Below, piece by piece: positions 22,629 through 34,972 of a stretch of 64,000 nt of DNA. Numbering within the stretch: position 1 is the stretch's first letter; each line of letters starts with the position of its first letter. The stretch comes from Aporrectodea caliginosa. Lineage: Eukaryota > Annelida > Clitellata > Crassiclitellata > Lumbricidae. The stretch lies in contig JACEVL010000052.1 in assembly GCA_020284085.1 (NCBI GenBank), forward strand, positions 434,001 to 498,000, given 5' to 3'. The notes under the pieces were generated by a model, which was not told the DNA's origin, did no database searches, and saw nothing but the letters and a program-made list of their open reading frames with translations. Position numbers and translations under genes: made by a program.

Positions 22629-23154
22629 TTTATGAAGATTACCCTTAAGTAAGCATAAATATTGACGAACTAAACGAACGACGGATATGCAAATGCCACA
22701 ATGTTAAATGAGTTCCGCTAGTTTTGAGACTTTACACTGATAATTTTTATAAAGGGCATTCTAAAGAAAGGGAAAAGCAATTGAAAATTGTGAAAATTGA
22801 TTGATAATCGAATATTAACAAGTCATGAATTAATTTGAAAGAAGTATATTTTTTAACCTTACCTCTTGGACAAGGTCGCTGATAATAGTGACGTCATCGT
22901 TTTTGTGCTCATTACGTTAACAAGGAGTTTATATCGTATTATGAGAGGTGTCACATTAAAATCGAGTGAATGATTGAGTGATTGATTGGCTTGATTGTCT
23001 TACAATTACACTTTTGGCAAACCTTTGTCATCGTCTGATAATGTTGAGCGTCAAAATGGGGTAGGCCTATTTATTTTAAAATTGGTTGGTAAACGTAATC
23101 TAACAGAACATTTGCATAGTGCGTCGTAAGTGCCTCTCAGAGGCGCTGTGCACT
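22629..23154 (-). other. Distal upstream flank of ZNF unit 3
   Basis: Paralogous to 15590-16090 and 46410-46885. No gene seen. Confidence 0.4.
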
Positions 23155-23560
23155 GGTTGTAATCGTAATCGTAGTTTTAATCGTAATCGTAATCGTAAAC
23201 TCAGAATTTCAAAAGCGCTATTCTAAAGCTGAGGGCAAAGCACTAGCTTATTAAAGACACACACTTTTTTCATCTGACTGATAGCTGGGTACACAGTAGG
23301 GTGGAGTGAAATTCTTCTTGAGCAAACGTTTTGTAGGCCTAATAGTGATCAAAAGTTGCTAGCATGTTTGCTGATTGTTGCCTTGAAGTCCTTCTAAGAC
23401 ATTCATTCTTCTGTTCGTCCGTTCTTCTGCCCGTCATCTCTTCATTCGCAGCTTGTGTCTCCTCTTATGTCTCTTTGCATCTACCTCTCAACTTTTCTCA
23501 TTACGGTTTCAAATTCCTCTCAACGTTTCAATCTGTCTCGATTATCTGTCCACCTTTTGT
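23155..23560 (-). repeat. L2-like 3' end and CT-rich tract
   Basis: (TAATCG)n tail at 23158-23202, followed by L2 3' UTR text ('aaaagcgctattctaaagc') to about 23265, then the pyrimidine-rich tract at 23395-23560. Confidence 0.6.
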
Positions 23561-23602
23561 CTACATGCAATTTTCGACTGCCTGGCTAGCTACATTGGTC
23601 AG

Positions 23603-24305
23603 TGATGGGCAAAAGTTAACTAAACAGTTGAAAACATTTAGTTAGACTTTAATTTTTAGGCTAAGGATGAATTTTAGCAGCAGAAAAATATTTTAGTTAA
23701 AACCAAAGTTTAACTAATATTTTGTTTGGTTATTAAGTGAAAAGTCTAATTAATTAAAGAAATCAGCAAATGCGCAACTATCTTGCACAATGAATGTCAT
23801 GAGCAGGCCTAACTGCTTTTATTACTCAAAGTCAACTGCATTGAATTTTTCGATGCATCATCGTTTGCATTAGCATCTGTCTTCATCATTTTCTGGTAGA
23901 ACTGTTGTAGGACTATTAGTCTAGTACACATTATATAGTTCGAAAGTAAAATTGTCACTGACGCTTTGCATCATTACAGTTCACTTAACCTCTCTTAACC
24001 CTCAGGCTACCGAGTTTTTTTGTAACATTGGCTACTAAGCAAATGAAGCCATGCATTCCCTCTATAGAATGGTATTTTTGAAAAATGAATAAGTTATGGT
24101 CGAAAAACTAAGGGGTGGTATCCACCCCCCCTGGTACCTCGGCTATAATATCGGGTATAACGTTTGAACGGCGTTACGGTAGCCCGAGGGTTAATTTGAA
24201 AATGTTTGTAATAAAGTTGGCTAAAAAAGTTGGAAAAAGTTTAACTATTTTTAGTTTAGTTAACTTATTTACAAAATCAGTTGCCAGCTTTAGTTAAACT
24301 GCTCT
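23603..24305. mobile_element. Possible hAT-like MITE around a piggyBac-like MITE
   Basis: 'cagtgatgggcaaaagttaa' at 23603 has the form of a hAT terminus, and the right side ends with 'ttagttaaactgctc'. The body is rich in 'agttaac' words. The 200-bp TTAA element interrupts it. The terminal match is imperfect and I found no clear 8-bp duplication, so this is tentative. Confidence 0.35.
23995..24194. mobile_element. 200-bp TTAA-flanked piggyBac-like MITE
   Basis: Starts TTAACCCTCAGGCTACC and ends GGTAGCCCGAGGGTTAA. The internal 'taatatcgggtataacg' matches, inverted, the subterminal region of the 13644-14771 element. Confidence 0.85.
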
Positions 24306-25530
24306 ATTTTAATTAAATATATTATTATTATTATTATTATGATTAAGGAGTATTTATATAGCGCCCTTTCAAGGTAATCTACTCAGAAGCGCTCCCAGTC
24401 CAACCACGGCTAAACACTACAGTCTTGAGGTTGACAAAGAACGTAGTGGTGTGGCCCCTAGGCACTAGGCGGAGTGCAACAGGGAGCCCATTCCAGGTCG
24501 TAGGGCCAGCGACAGAGAAAGAGCGCCGCTGCTTTATGGTAGTCCGCGAGCGAGGGACTAAGAGTTCGGCTTGATTAGCTGATCGGAGAGCAGATCGCCG
24601 CTGGACACAAGAGGTGGAGCAGCAGAGTTCCCGCAGGTATAGGGGAGCGATACCCTCCATGCAGCGCCAGACCAGCGCTGCCTGGAGAGACGTTATAGAC
24701 GCACCAAATCACCAGCTGACCGTGTCGCCTGGGTGCAATATGTCCGCGAAATGCATCGGCAATACATGCAAAAAGAGCGGACCTACTGGGAGGGAAAGAT
24801 CGCCTGCCATTCGAGAGAGCCAAAGAGGCTCTGGTCGACCTTCAACGATCTTCTCGGCCGTGCTCGATCCAGCGGACGTTCAACTACGCCTCTCTTCTCG
24901 CCAGATGCCTTCCTGGAAGCTTTCACTGGGAAGGTCCACTCCGTCCGTGAAGCTACGGCTGGCTGCTCTCCACCGATCTTCCCATCGACTGACTGTGAGC
25001 TCTCTGCCCTAGAGCCGGTCTCAAGTCAGGAGCTACGACTCATCTTAGCCTCTGCGCCAAAGACATGCGACTTAGACCCGCTTCCTACGTTCATCCTCCA
25101 GGAGTTCGTGGATACTCTGCTCCCCTTCTTAGCAGTACTCTGTAATAGTTCCCTCCGTGAGGGAATCCTACCTACATCGCAGAAAAGGTCTATCCTCGTT
25201 CCAGTGCCTAAACGTGAGGATTTGGACCTGGCAGACCCAACTAACTTTATACCAATAGCTAATGTAACATTTCAATCCAAAATTATTGAAAAGGTTGTAG
25301 CTGCTCAGCTCACCCTCTACCTTGATAGGAATAACCTCCTACCAACATTCCAATCAGGTTTTCGGAAAGGTCATTCTACGGAGACCTTACTTATCCGCCT
25401 TCTTTCAGATATTTATGGGGCCATTGACAAGTCACAGGTTACCCTTTTGGCACTGTTCGATGTAAGCGCTGCATTCGATACAGTGGACCACGATATCCTG
25501 CTGACGCTAACTATCCTGCTATCCTGCTAA
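24305..25530 (-). pseudogene. LINE copy with 5' inversion (twin-priming structure)
   Basis: The minus strand at 24379-24664 encodes the LINE C-terminus: GIAPLYLRELC, SFSVAGPTTWNGLP and a FFVNLKTVVF end, followed by the 'gagcgc(t)tctgagtag' 3' UTR and an (ATA)n tail at 24315-24340. Directly abutting at about 24665, the plus strand encodes a more upstream part of a reverse transcriptase: VREMHRQYMQKERTYWEGKI, KTCDLDPLPTFILQEF, FQSGFRKGHSTETLL and DVSAAFDTVDHDILL. An inverted upstream segment joined to a sense 3' segment is what twin priming produces. Both halves are truncated and not functional. Confidence 0.75.
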
Positions 25531-26080
25531 CTAAAAAATTAGCCTACTTTAGTGCCTATCACTATACAAAGGTAGCCTACCTGTCATGTTGAACCGGTGA
25601 ATGTGTTATTGTCTATTAGTGTGACATGTGGATATCTATTATATGCTAGTGTAGATGAACATACAGAAAATGACAGGGACAGACAGACGTAAAGCTTACA
25701 ATAATTATAACTTCACAACATTATACATATTTTAATAAGATATATAGAGATATACAGCTCAACACAATCAAATATTTCTATTTAAGGAAACAATTATTCT
25801 CATCAATCCGACTTCTATTTAGCAACAATTCTTTTCGTCAATCGAACTTGTAGGCCTATTCGACCAATGCTGAAACCCATGCAATGGCGGATAATTTACG
25901 ACGCCAAAATACACGTTTACCCCTATTCGGGTGACAAATATTTAGAATTTTCATTCTGTTATCAGCAATTTATTTAGGATCTATCTTATGTATTGTATTG
26001 CGTTTGGCCATTTATAAAGCGCTTCTCTCAACATTAGCCTTTCAGAAGCACATGTACCCTCGGCTGAAGTCCTACATGGA
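25531..26080. other. Spacer upstream of unit 4 3' flank
   Basis: Contains inverted minisatellite cores near 25800-25855 and LINE 3'-end text at 25985-26055 matching 40645-40700. No gene seen. Confidence 0.35.
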
Positions 26081-26884
26081 TGCTACATAAATTTTCTGAG
26101 TAGCAACGAGTTAACCATGACAAATAAAGAACGAACAAGCTTTATTTGCTAAAACATTTCAACCATAACAGCATCGGAATACCACCAGAACTCACTATAA
26201 TTATGTGAAATTATCGTTGCAATTACTTTCTTATTGCGTAACAGCGTGAGAGTACGACTATGTAAAACTTGAATTGAGTGAAACCAAGAACAAAGGAACA
26301 GTAAATCATGTGAATTATATCAGCAGTGCAGTAACAAAAACAGTTCGATAGAGTTTCGGTGCTTATAGCTAGACATAAGCATTACAGGAATACCTAAATG
26401 GAACTAAAAGTGTCACAAAAACACAAAACAAAAGCAGGGCCCCTGAATATGTCAAGTCCTACAGGAATACTCAGTTGTACTAAAGCTCTTACTTCGAATA
26501 CAAAATTGTTATGCATGAATTCGTTCATGCGTATAATCACAGATTGAGTAGCTCCACGCATCCATTTTTTCTTTATTCACCAACTGTCGTTTGTGCACAT
26601 CAACAACGTAAAATATTTCAGGTAATTTCTAGTTGAGACGTTTGTTTCTTCGGTGACTCGAACATCACTAAACTGTGTTTAACAAACCTGAAACAGGATG
26701 ATTTCTCTCCATTTAGGGTTCATTCATTTATTTCTGATAAAGGTCACGGATATGCTAGTTGAAATGCCTTTAATAACCGCGTGAGATTAATCTCTGGTAA
26801 AACTGGAATTTGTTTGGCTGTTATGAAGTAAAGTTTCAAAATAATTTTGCAGACTGTGAACTTTGGAAACGGATTCTACAGACT
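26081..26884 (-). other. 3' flank of ZNF unit 4
   Basis: Candidate minus-strand AATAAA at 26141-26146; homologous to the other 3' flanks, with finger-like relics nearest the array. Confidence 0.55.
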
Positions 26885-28099
26885 TCAGTTAGACGAGGAG
26901 TGGATTCTTTCATGACGCATTAAACTTGAAGAGCAAGAAAATGTTTTCTGACATATCTGGCAAAGGAATGGTTTCTCTCCGGTATGTGTTCTCAAGTGAA
27001 TCCTTAGATGACTTTTATTATAAGTTTTAAACTGACATAATTGGCAGTGGTTTGGTTTCTCTCCAGTATGAATTCTTGCATGATATTTATGACTAGAAGA
27101 TTGGATAAATCGTTTCTCGCATGTCTGGCACTGATATGGTTTTTCTCCAGTATGGGTTCGAGCATGGTCACGCAGGAGAGAAGATCTGGAATAACTGTGT
27201 TTACATTCTTGACATTGGTATGGTCTCTCTCCAGTATGGATTCTAACATGTCTGTGTAAACTCGAAGATGTGGCAAATGTTTTTTTACAATCAATACACA
27301 GAAATGGTTTCTCTTGAGAATGGGTTGTTTCATGACTTTTGAGATGTGAATTGTTTGAGAATGTTTTCTGACATACCTGGCAAAGGTATGATTTCTCTCC
27401 AGTATGTGTTCTCATATGACGCTTTAGGTAATCTTTATACTTAGTTTTAAGGCCACATAACTGGCACTTATAAGGTTCCACCACGGTATGAGTTCTGGTA
27501 TGACGTACTAGATTTGTTGATTGGGAAAAACTCTTTTGACATACTTGGCATTGATAAGGCATCTCTCCAGTGTGGATTCTTGCATGGCATGCTAGACTGT
27601 AACACCGAGAGAAGCGTTTCTGGCATATTTGGCATTGGTAGGATTTCTCTCCGGTATGAATTCTTGCATGATCTGTTAAACTGGAAGATAGGCAAAAACG
27701 TTTTTGACATATTTGACATTGGTAAGGCATTTCTCCAGTATGGATTCTTGCGTGAACTGTTAGATTTGAAGATTGCGAAAACCGTTTTTGACATAACTGG
27801 CATTGGTAAGGCATTTCTCCAGTGTGGATTCTTGCATGAATCCTTAGATATGAAGGCTGAGAAAAACGTTTTTCACATACTAGGCATTGGTAAGATTTCT
27901 GTCCGGTATGAATTCTTGCATGAAGTGTTAGATATGAAGATTGGGAAAAATGTTTTTGACATATTTGGCACTGGTAAGGCATCTCTACAGCATGAATTCT
28001 AATATGGTTGTGCAGCTGGGAACTTTAGGTCTTCTCATTTGTAGTATTTACAATGGAATATCCTAATGAATGCTTGAAAGAAATGCTTTTCAACATCAT
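26885..28099 (-). pseudogene. C2H2 zinc-finger array, unit 4 (13 fingers, nonsense leader)
   Basis: Thirteen intact fingers are open from M-P-Y-Q-C-Q at 27982 to I-H-S-S-S-N-stop. Upstream in the same frame the family leader is still readable from ATGATG at 28099: M-M-L-K-S-I-S-F-K-H-S-L-G-Y-S-I. It then meets TAA exactly where the unit 6 leader has GAA (E-K-T-stop-S-S-Q-L against E-K-T-E-S-S-Q-L). After that a deletion joins S-S-Q-L to H-N-H-I-R-I-H, removing about three leading fingers. Reinitiation at the ATG at 27982 would give a protein of fingers only. The array itself shows no frame damage, so loss of the leader may be recent, or the shortened protein may still be made. Confidence 0.75.
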
Positions 28100-28689
28100 C
28101 TATAAAAAATACACGAGTTTGTGCATCAGGTATGATTTTTAAACATAGCTAGAGTCGAAAAGACTGAAACTCTTGTAAGTTTTTGTGGACTGATATTATT
28201 TTCCAAGGCCGCCATAAGTTTGCCTTTTCATTTTGAAGTTTTCTAAGTATTCAGTAGTACATTTACTTTTATTTTGCATTTATTTACATTTTTAACCTAA
28301 AAAATAAAAAGGACCATAGTGGTAATATAAAAATAGAAGCAGAATTCCCCTGGTTTATCGCCTAAGACACAATATCAATTTGCAAAGACAATTACAACAA
28401 ACACATCGAACATGAACTAACATTCTGTATTCCACTATCTAAAATTGTCCTTGAACACTGTATTCGAACGAATGTGCATGTACTTTAACATGTGAAAATC
28501 ACAGTTAGCTGATTCTATAAAAGAATCATATAGGATTTCGTAAACGTAATTAAATAAAGGGAGATTGCTTCAATAGACGGTTGTAGAAGAATTATCTTAG
28601 CAGTCAAGCAACCGATTTATAAAAGACGTAAAAGTGCCAATTAGACAACCCATCAGTTAACTAGTAGTGGCCGTTCTAGATAATACTAA

Positions 28690-28736
<47 letters not shown>

Positions 28737-29590
28737 TAATAATAACAACAAAAACATCAACAAAAACAACAACAATAATAATAATATTTAATAGGCTAAT
28801 AAAAAATAAGGCATAACACACCTCTGTTACAGTAGCACTGTTTTAGCACAACATGAAACGGGAAAAAAAATGGAGAGTTTCCCTTTTAATTGGCAGCAGA
28901 AATCGCTTTTCAGTAAAACAAGTAAGGATCCTTCCATAAATGTCCAGCCAATTTGCAAGAACAGCAACATACGCGCCGATTGATAATCGACGACTAACAC
29001 GATTGAATATAATTTAAGAAAAGTAGATTTGTAACGTTACCTCGTAGACTACTAAGTCACTGATAACTGACGTCAATATTCTTTGGGCTCATTAAGTAAG
29101 CAAAGAGTTTATATCGTTCTACAAGAGGTGTCAAATTCACTCTTCTTCCGGTTTTGTAGTCGGAAATCAGAAGTTTACATTGCACTAAACAAGCAATTTT
29201 ATGTTCAAAAACATTTTACACTGTTACACATCACAACTTTTGTAAGATTTTCAGACATTTGTTCGAATTTTAAAAATAATATACTAGTGAAAATCTGAGT
29301 CCGGTTGCAAGACTAATAAAGGCTGGTTTATGTACCTTAATCAATTATAATGTAATTTGATAAATTATTCATTATCTTATTACAATCACTGATAGAAACA
29401 TTACCTAAGTCGTGTATTCCAAAATATCATTTTAGTCGCTGAAATTAGTATTATTATTGTATACATGAAATAAATATAGTTACCTATAGATTGATTAACA
29501 AATAACTTGAACCTTTAAATGCTAATCAAATAATCTTACACTTTGACCCCACATCACAAACCTTTGCAAATTATGTTTCTATCATATCAG
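28100..29590 (-). other. Upstream flank of ZNF unit 4
   Basis: Homologous to 2960-4600. An (AAT)n microsatellite lies at 28694-28730 and related AAC/AAT-rich text continues to 28800. No gene seen. Confidence 0.45.
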
Positions 29591-29880
29591 TGCTATACGA
29601 CGTCACATAGTCTTTGCCTGCTCGATCTCTTGTCTTCTCTCGCCTGGAGTACGTCAACTCGATCTTGACAATTAACCTCGGATCTAGAAGTCAACAGGCA
29701 TTTGGCCGACATATCCAAAATTCTGTGGCTCGTGTGGCACTTGTGTATACCTTCAACTTGCATCTCAGCGAAAATTCACTGCCGATTAGAGGTGGTGGTC
29801 TGAGAGTCCGTTGTGAATCTACGCTGGCACTTTCGCCTTCTTGGAGTTTGGTTGTTCAATAAAGACTTTACTGTGGGATC
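29590..29880 (+). repeat. LINE-derived fragment, family A copy 3
   Basis: The frame reads SLVFSRLEYVNS, NSVARVALVYTFNLHLSEN and IRGGGLRVRCESTLALS, matching the other family A copies. The SRLEYxNS element is shared with known LINE C-terminal regions. It is a fragment only. Confidence 0.55.
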
Positions 29881-29954
29881 CTAAGAAAGAATGGGGGGTT
29901 TGAACCCCCCGGCAATTCTCACCTGACAGGGGAAACGACTCCAACAGTACACCT

Positions 29955-30560
29955 GGTCTAACTCTTCGCCAACAAGAGTAGGATCTCCGATGTAAAGACA
30001 AAACATGGAGAGGCCTGATAGGTTGCCACGAGATCGTGCTTTCTTCTAGCACCTCATCCTAGTAATTGAACGTTTGTTCCTCTCTGACCACTCTGGGCCT
30101 GCGCCACTCAGACGATGAAGAACGGATCGCGGTCAGGTTGAGGGTAGGCACGACACCTTGTGAACCCAATTTGTGCCCCAACTGTCGACTGGAATGCAGA
30201 GGGTGAAGAGGTAAAACAACAGCGCACGGTATACTAAACATCATCAAGACAGCGCCACCACCGTCGAGAAAGTCCCGTTTGTGCCACTACTGTCGAGAAA
30301 AAAATCGATTGGTCTGCAGAGGAGGAGGAGGAGGAGGAGGAGGAGGAGAAGGAGGAGGAGGAGGAGGAGGAGGAGGAGGGAGGGAGGAGGAGGAGGAGGG
30401 AGGGGAACAACAGCGGCATGGTATACTAATCGCCATAATCAGGACAGCGCTAAGAGAGAGAATCACGACCGTTCACGTGCAGGCGTAAAGCGGTCAAACG
30501 GTGTCACAATCATCCCTTGGTCACGTGGAACATGCCTTGCATGGGATGTGACAGTATCCT
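29955..30560. repeat. Segment repeated three times in window, copy 3
   Basis: Same ordered words as 490-960 and 5418-5760, extended by a (GGA)n tract at 30318-30410. The paired 70-100 codon frames over the GGA tract are compositional artefacts. Confidence 0.5.
30318..30410. repeat. (GGA)n microsatellite
   Basis: About 90 bases of nearly pure purine trinucleotide. The same place in copies 1 and 2 of the segment has only 'gaggaggagaaggcg' or 'gaggaggatgcg', so it has expanded here. Confidence 0.9.
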
Positions 30561-31000
30561 CATACAGCGGAGGGTAGAGCTATGAAGGACTATAATAGTT
30601 CGTATCGGTGTTGGAAAGAAGAATAAGGGACGTAACCTTTGGTCCACTGGAGACCTTATACGATCGCTGTTCAACGGGAACGATATCTGCCTCTACGGGA
30701 CATTTGCATTTTAATCGCTGCTGAGATGGAGCATCAGACAATTATAATAACAATGATAGCATTTTGAATAATAATAGAAATAATAATAACAACAACAATA
30801 ATAATCACGATGACAATAATGATTAAGATGCAATCAATAACAACAATATCAACAACTCCGATAGCAAACTAAATGACGATCAAACAATCGATTTAATATA
30901 TATAGGCCTATTCCAGTGACAAATATTTCAACATTTAATTAAGTTGTGGGCAATTTACGGTGGTTTTATCTCCCGCCTTCAGCTGTACATGGATGCCACA
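30561..31000. other. Spacer with AAT/AAC-rich simple sequence
   Basis: Low-complexity 'aataataacaacaac' text at 30770-30860. No gene seen. Confidence 0.4.
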
Positions 31001-31825
31001 TTTCTATGTGTCGTTACGGGCTATCAATGACAATTTAAAGGTGGAACAAACTTTATTTGCTAAAACATTTAAACCGTAACAGCATCGTTACCATCAGCAC
31101 TGATTCAGTGTGAAATTATCGCTGCAATTACTTAGTGATTCCATTTACGCAACGGTAACAGCGTAAGAATACGACTATGTAAAACTTGAATTGACTGAAA
31201 ATATGAACAAAGTTACAGTAGATCATGGGAAGTATACAAGCGGTGCAATAGCAAAAACAGTTCGATAGAGTTAACGTGCTTAAAATTAGACATAAGAATT
31301 ATTATAAGACTACCTAAATGGAATTAATAGTGTAACAAATAACGCAAAACAAAAGCAGAAACTTTGAATATGTTCAGTTCGGCAGGAAAACTCAGTTGTA
31401 CTGTAGGTCTACTAAAGTTGCTTAGGCCCCTACTTTGAATCGAAAACAGAAATGCATCAATTCGGTAGTGCGCATCATCAAAGATTAAGTAGCAACAAAC
31501 TTTTCGTTTTCTTCTTTTGTTCACCAACTTGTTGGTTAACGTCAATAACGTCAAATATTTCAGGTAATTTATGGTTGAGACTTTTGTTTCTTCGTAGACT
31601 CGAAGATCGGGAAAATGTGTTTTACAAACGTGACACAAAATGATTTCTGCCCATGAACAATTGTAGGATTCATTTGTGTATTTCTGACGAACTGAATAAA
31701 TGTTAACTGACAAAATCTGAAATAATAGCAGTAGGATGTTCTTTTATATAACAGGAAACTGTTTGGCTTTTCTCAAGTATGGTTTCCAGCATAATTGTGC
31801 AGACTGTAAACTTTGGAAAATGATT
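31001..31825 (-). other. 3' flank of ZNF unit 5
   Basis: Candidate minus-strand AATAAA at 31052-31057. Minus-strand text I-L-C-H-V-C-K-T-H-F near 31590-31660 is a decayed finger start, also present in unit 3 near 17240. Confidence 0.55.
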
Positions 31826-33127
31826 TTACAAACTTGAGCCAGACACGGAGTGGGTTTTTTCATGACTTCTCAGATTTGAAGCCCGCGAGAACGTTTTCTG
31901 ACATGTCTGGCAGAGATATGGTTTCTCTCCAGTATGTGTTCTCGTGTGCCGATTTAGAAGACTTTTATCATTAGTTTTAAACTCACATAACTGGCAGTGG
32001 TATGGTTTCTCTCCATTATGCATTCTTGTATGACATTTAAGACTAGAAGATCGGGTGAACTGTTTTTGACATGTCTGGCATTGGTATGGTTTTTCTCCAG
32101 TATGGGTTCGAAAATGATTTCGCAGGACAGAAGATTTGTAATAACTCTTTGTACATATCTGACATTGGTATGGTCTCTCTCCAGTGTGAATTCTAACATG
32201 ACTGTGTAGCGATGAAGGTGTGGAAAAATGTTTTTTTACAAACAATACACAGAAATCTTTTCTCTTCAGGGTGGGTTTTTTCATGGTTTTTCAGACCTGA
32301 ATATGATGAGAATGTTTTCTGACATCCCCGGCAAAGATATGGTTTCTCTCCAGTATGTGTTCTCATGTGACTTTTTAGATAACCTTCATACTTGGTTTTC
32401 AACGGACATAACTGACATTTGTACGGTTTCTCTCCGGTATGAATTCTGGCATGACGTGTTAGATTTGAACATATGGGAAAACGCTTTTGACATACTTGAC
32501 ATTGGTAAGGTTTCTCTCCGGTATGAATTCTTGCATGACGTGTTAGATTTGAACATCCAGAGAAAAGCTTTTGACATACTTGACATTGGTAAGGTTTCTC
32601 TCCGGTATGAATTCTTGCATGACGTGTGAGATGTGAAGATCTGGGAAAACGCTTTTGACATACTTGACATTGGTAAGGTTTCTCTCTGGTATGAATTCTT
32701 GCATGATGTACTAGACTTGAAGATTGGGAAAAACGCTTTTGACATTTCTGGCATTGATAAGGCATCTCTCCCGTATGGATTCTAATATGGTTCTGTAGAC
32801 TGTAAGAACAAGAAAAATATTTGCTGAAATTGCTCGCACTGAAACGGTTTATCTCCAGTATGGGTTCTAGTGTGTGTTTCCATACATATCAGGCCAAGGT
32901 TTGTTTTTTCTTCAGTATGGATTCTCATGTGCTTCTGTTGGATATCGATGTGCGTAAAAATTTCATTGCAAAATTCGCATTCGTGTGTCTTTACTTTGGA
33001 TTGACGTTTCTTGTTTTTCTTCCTATGACAATCCATCACAAATGATTTCTGACAGAGCTGGAACTGTCTATCTTTTCTTGTGTAGCATTTCCCATGGAAT
33101 AGTCTTGGAAGAAATGCTTTTTGACAT
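31826..33127 (-). pseudogene. C2H2 zinc-finger array, unit 5 (frameshifted in three places)
   Basis: The array is split over three minus-strand frames. The leader begins with ATG at 33127 (M-S-K-S-I-S-S-K), then loses bases and meets TAG. Fingers resume at 33039 (H-E-C-E-F-C) but the second finger has lost its CxxC, and a frame change near 32800 ends that piece. Seven fingers follow at 32193-32765. An extra A near 32222 ('tggaaaaatg' where relatives read 'tggaaaatg') shifts the frame in the seventh, and the last four fingers continue to V-S-G-S-S-L-stop at 31826. Four near-identical fingers at about 32420-32700 suggest a local expansion before decay. This is the most degraded of the arrays. 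Confidence 0.85.
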
Positions 33128-34749
33128 AAATACTAATTATGAACTGTCTGATTTTTGCATAAAGCTAGACATAAAAACACTGAACCGCTTACACGTTTCT
33201 GTGGACTAAAATTATTCTCCAACCTCACGGGTTGTTTGCCTTTTCCAGTATGAAGGTCACTACGCTAAGAATTCAGTAGAAATAAAAACAATGTACATTT
33301 ACTGCTCTCTTGCATTTATTCATTCAGGTCGTTAACCTATGGGAAAATATAGTGGTAATATAAAAGACACTTTTGTGGACACAAAATCAGAATTCCGTCA
33401 CGTTGATCGCCTAAGACACAATGTCAATTTGGAAAGCAGATTGCAACAAATCGTAATCGAGTCCGGCATGTAGCCAGACTTAAATTCAAGAGGAGGCAAC
33501 TTCACAGACCAAAATCCGGGTTATTGGGGTCATTGGTCAATAGAAGTTCCAGTATATAAAAAAGCAAGAGGAGGCAGCTGCCTCCTCGTTCCTCCATGTA
33601 GCTACACATATGAATCGAGTATTTAGCCTATCAAGCGCCGCTCAAGATCAGAGGCCGACGCGGGGCACTGCGTATTCATTGGTAAAGAGAAAGGTTTTCA
33701 GGCGCTGGCGGGACTCGTCAAAGGAAATAGAAAGAAGGTCAGCTCTCAGGGAATGAGCCAACCTGAGCCAGCCTTTGAGATCAACAATAGCAATTCTCAT
33801 AGACTGCGACGTAGAAGACTAGAGTACGCACCCGCGGGACAACCAAGTGACCACGGGCCGAGGACCCAAGGGAGAAACGACTGGGCAGTGGGCAGAGAAG
33901 ATACAGTGGTAATATATGCATTAAGATCGTGTGGAGCAGAGCCAGCAAGACTGTTTCGTATGAGGGATCAAACCTTGAATTTTAGACATTCAGGAAATCA
34001 CGTAAGCGGCGAATTCCGTATATTTTCGGTATATGCCGTAAATTCCGTGAATTTCCCCAAATGTGGTGAATCGTCGTGATTCTCTACACATTTTGTGAGA
34101 TTAATGCAACACGACTTTCGGAAATGGCATGTGTCGCCCTAGCGTCACAGGTTTAGGCCTACAGACGAGAACATGGCGCTACATGACGGTCCATAATTGC
34201 AGAACCTGACTAGGTGCCTAACGTTGACTCTGACACTTAGCGTGACACAACACAGCGACAGCGAATCGTTGCTTTGATCTGTCGTATTGATATTATTACA
34301 TTAGGCCTAATAAGAGCTAAGTAAATAAAAACGTGATTTGATGCAGGACGTTTAGGCCTACACTGACATTTAGGCCTAGATAGCGAGTGCATCGTTCTAT
34401 CTTATTTGCGTTATTGTTTGGTCGGATCTTAGTAAATAAAACCGTGATTTTTTGTCGTGAATTTGCCGTGATTTTTGCCCATTTTTACTAAATGCTACTG
34501 TGGATTTTGTACTTTTTGCCGCGAATTTATACTAACTCTACACATCCTTAAATCTCAGAACGCCAAGATTTCACGCTCGCAGTAGCCCATATGCAGTGCT
34601 ACATGGGATCGACGAGGGCAGGTGCGGAGGACTAAAGTACAGGGCTGTTTTAAAGGAATTTTTAGAACTGCACAACCCTTTCTCTCTGTTTCAAAAAGCC
34701 ATGGTAAATTATCCTTAACGGGATGACAATGACCTTTTTGGCTATTTTT
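33128..34749 (-). other. Upstream flank of ZNF unit 5 with unrecognised insertions
   Basis: Unit homology is clear to about 33440 and again near 34540-34580 ('acacatccttaaatctcag'). Between them, 33600-34080 holds GC-richer text starting 'agcgccgctcaagatcag', possibly a LINE 3' end. An AT-rich stretch at 34020-34520 repeats 'cgtgaatttgccgtga' type words. A 108-codon plus frame at 33753 has no known motif. Confidence 0.35.
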
Positions 34750-34935
34750 TGTTGAAGTTCACTTTAGTTCTTTAGGATTATTTAGATATAGAACTGATCA
34801 GAGTTTAAACATTTTAATTAGCACAACGAGCAAGGAAGAACGTAAACCGGAAGTAGAGTACATAGAGTACTAAAGAGTCCTCTTAGCACACCACCTATTG
34901 TCCAGAATGTGTATAACACAGGCTTAATTCCAACA
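34750..34935 (-). repeat. 3' LTR of Ty1/copia element
   Basis: On the minus strand the sequence begins TGTTGGAATT right after a GTGGGGG polypurine tract and ends AACTTCAACA, giving the TGTTG...CAACA termini typical of copia LTRs. Length is 186 bp. It lies 38 bases past the gag-pol stop. The outer end was chosen from the terminal inverted match; no second LTR exists in the window to confirm it. Confidence 0.65.
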
Positions 34936-34972
34936 CCCCCACTTTACACACATTCTAAAACAGATCAGAGTC

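Noticed and set aside
30279..30577. Poly-Gly or poly-Arg frames
   Set aside because: Reading of the (GGA)n tract.
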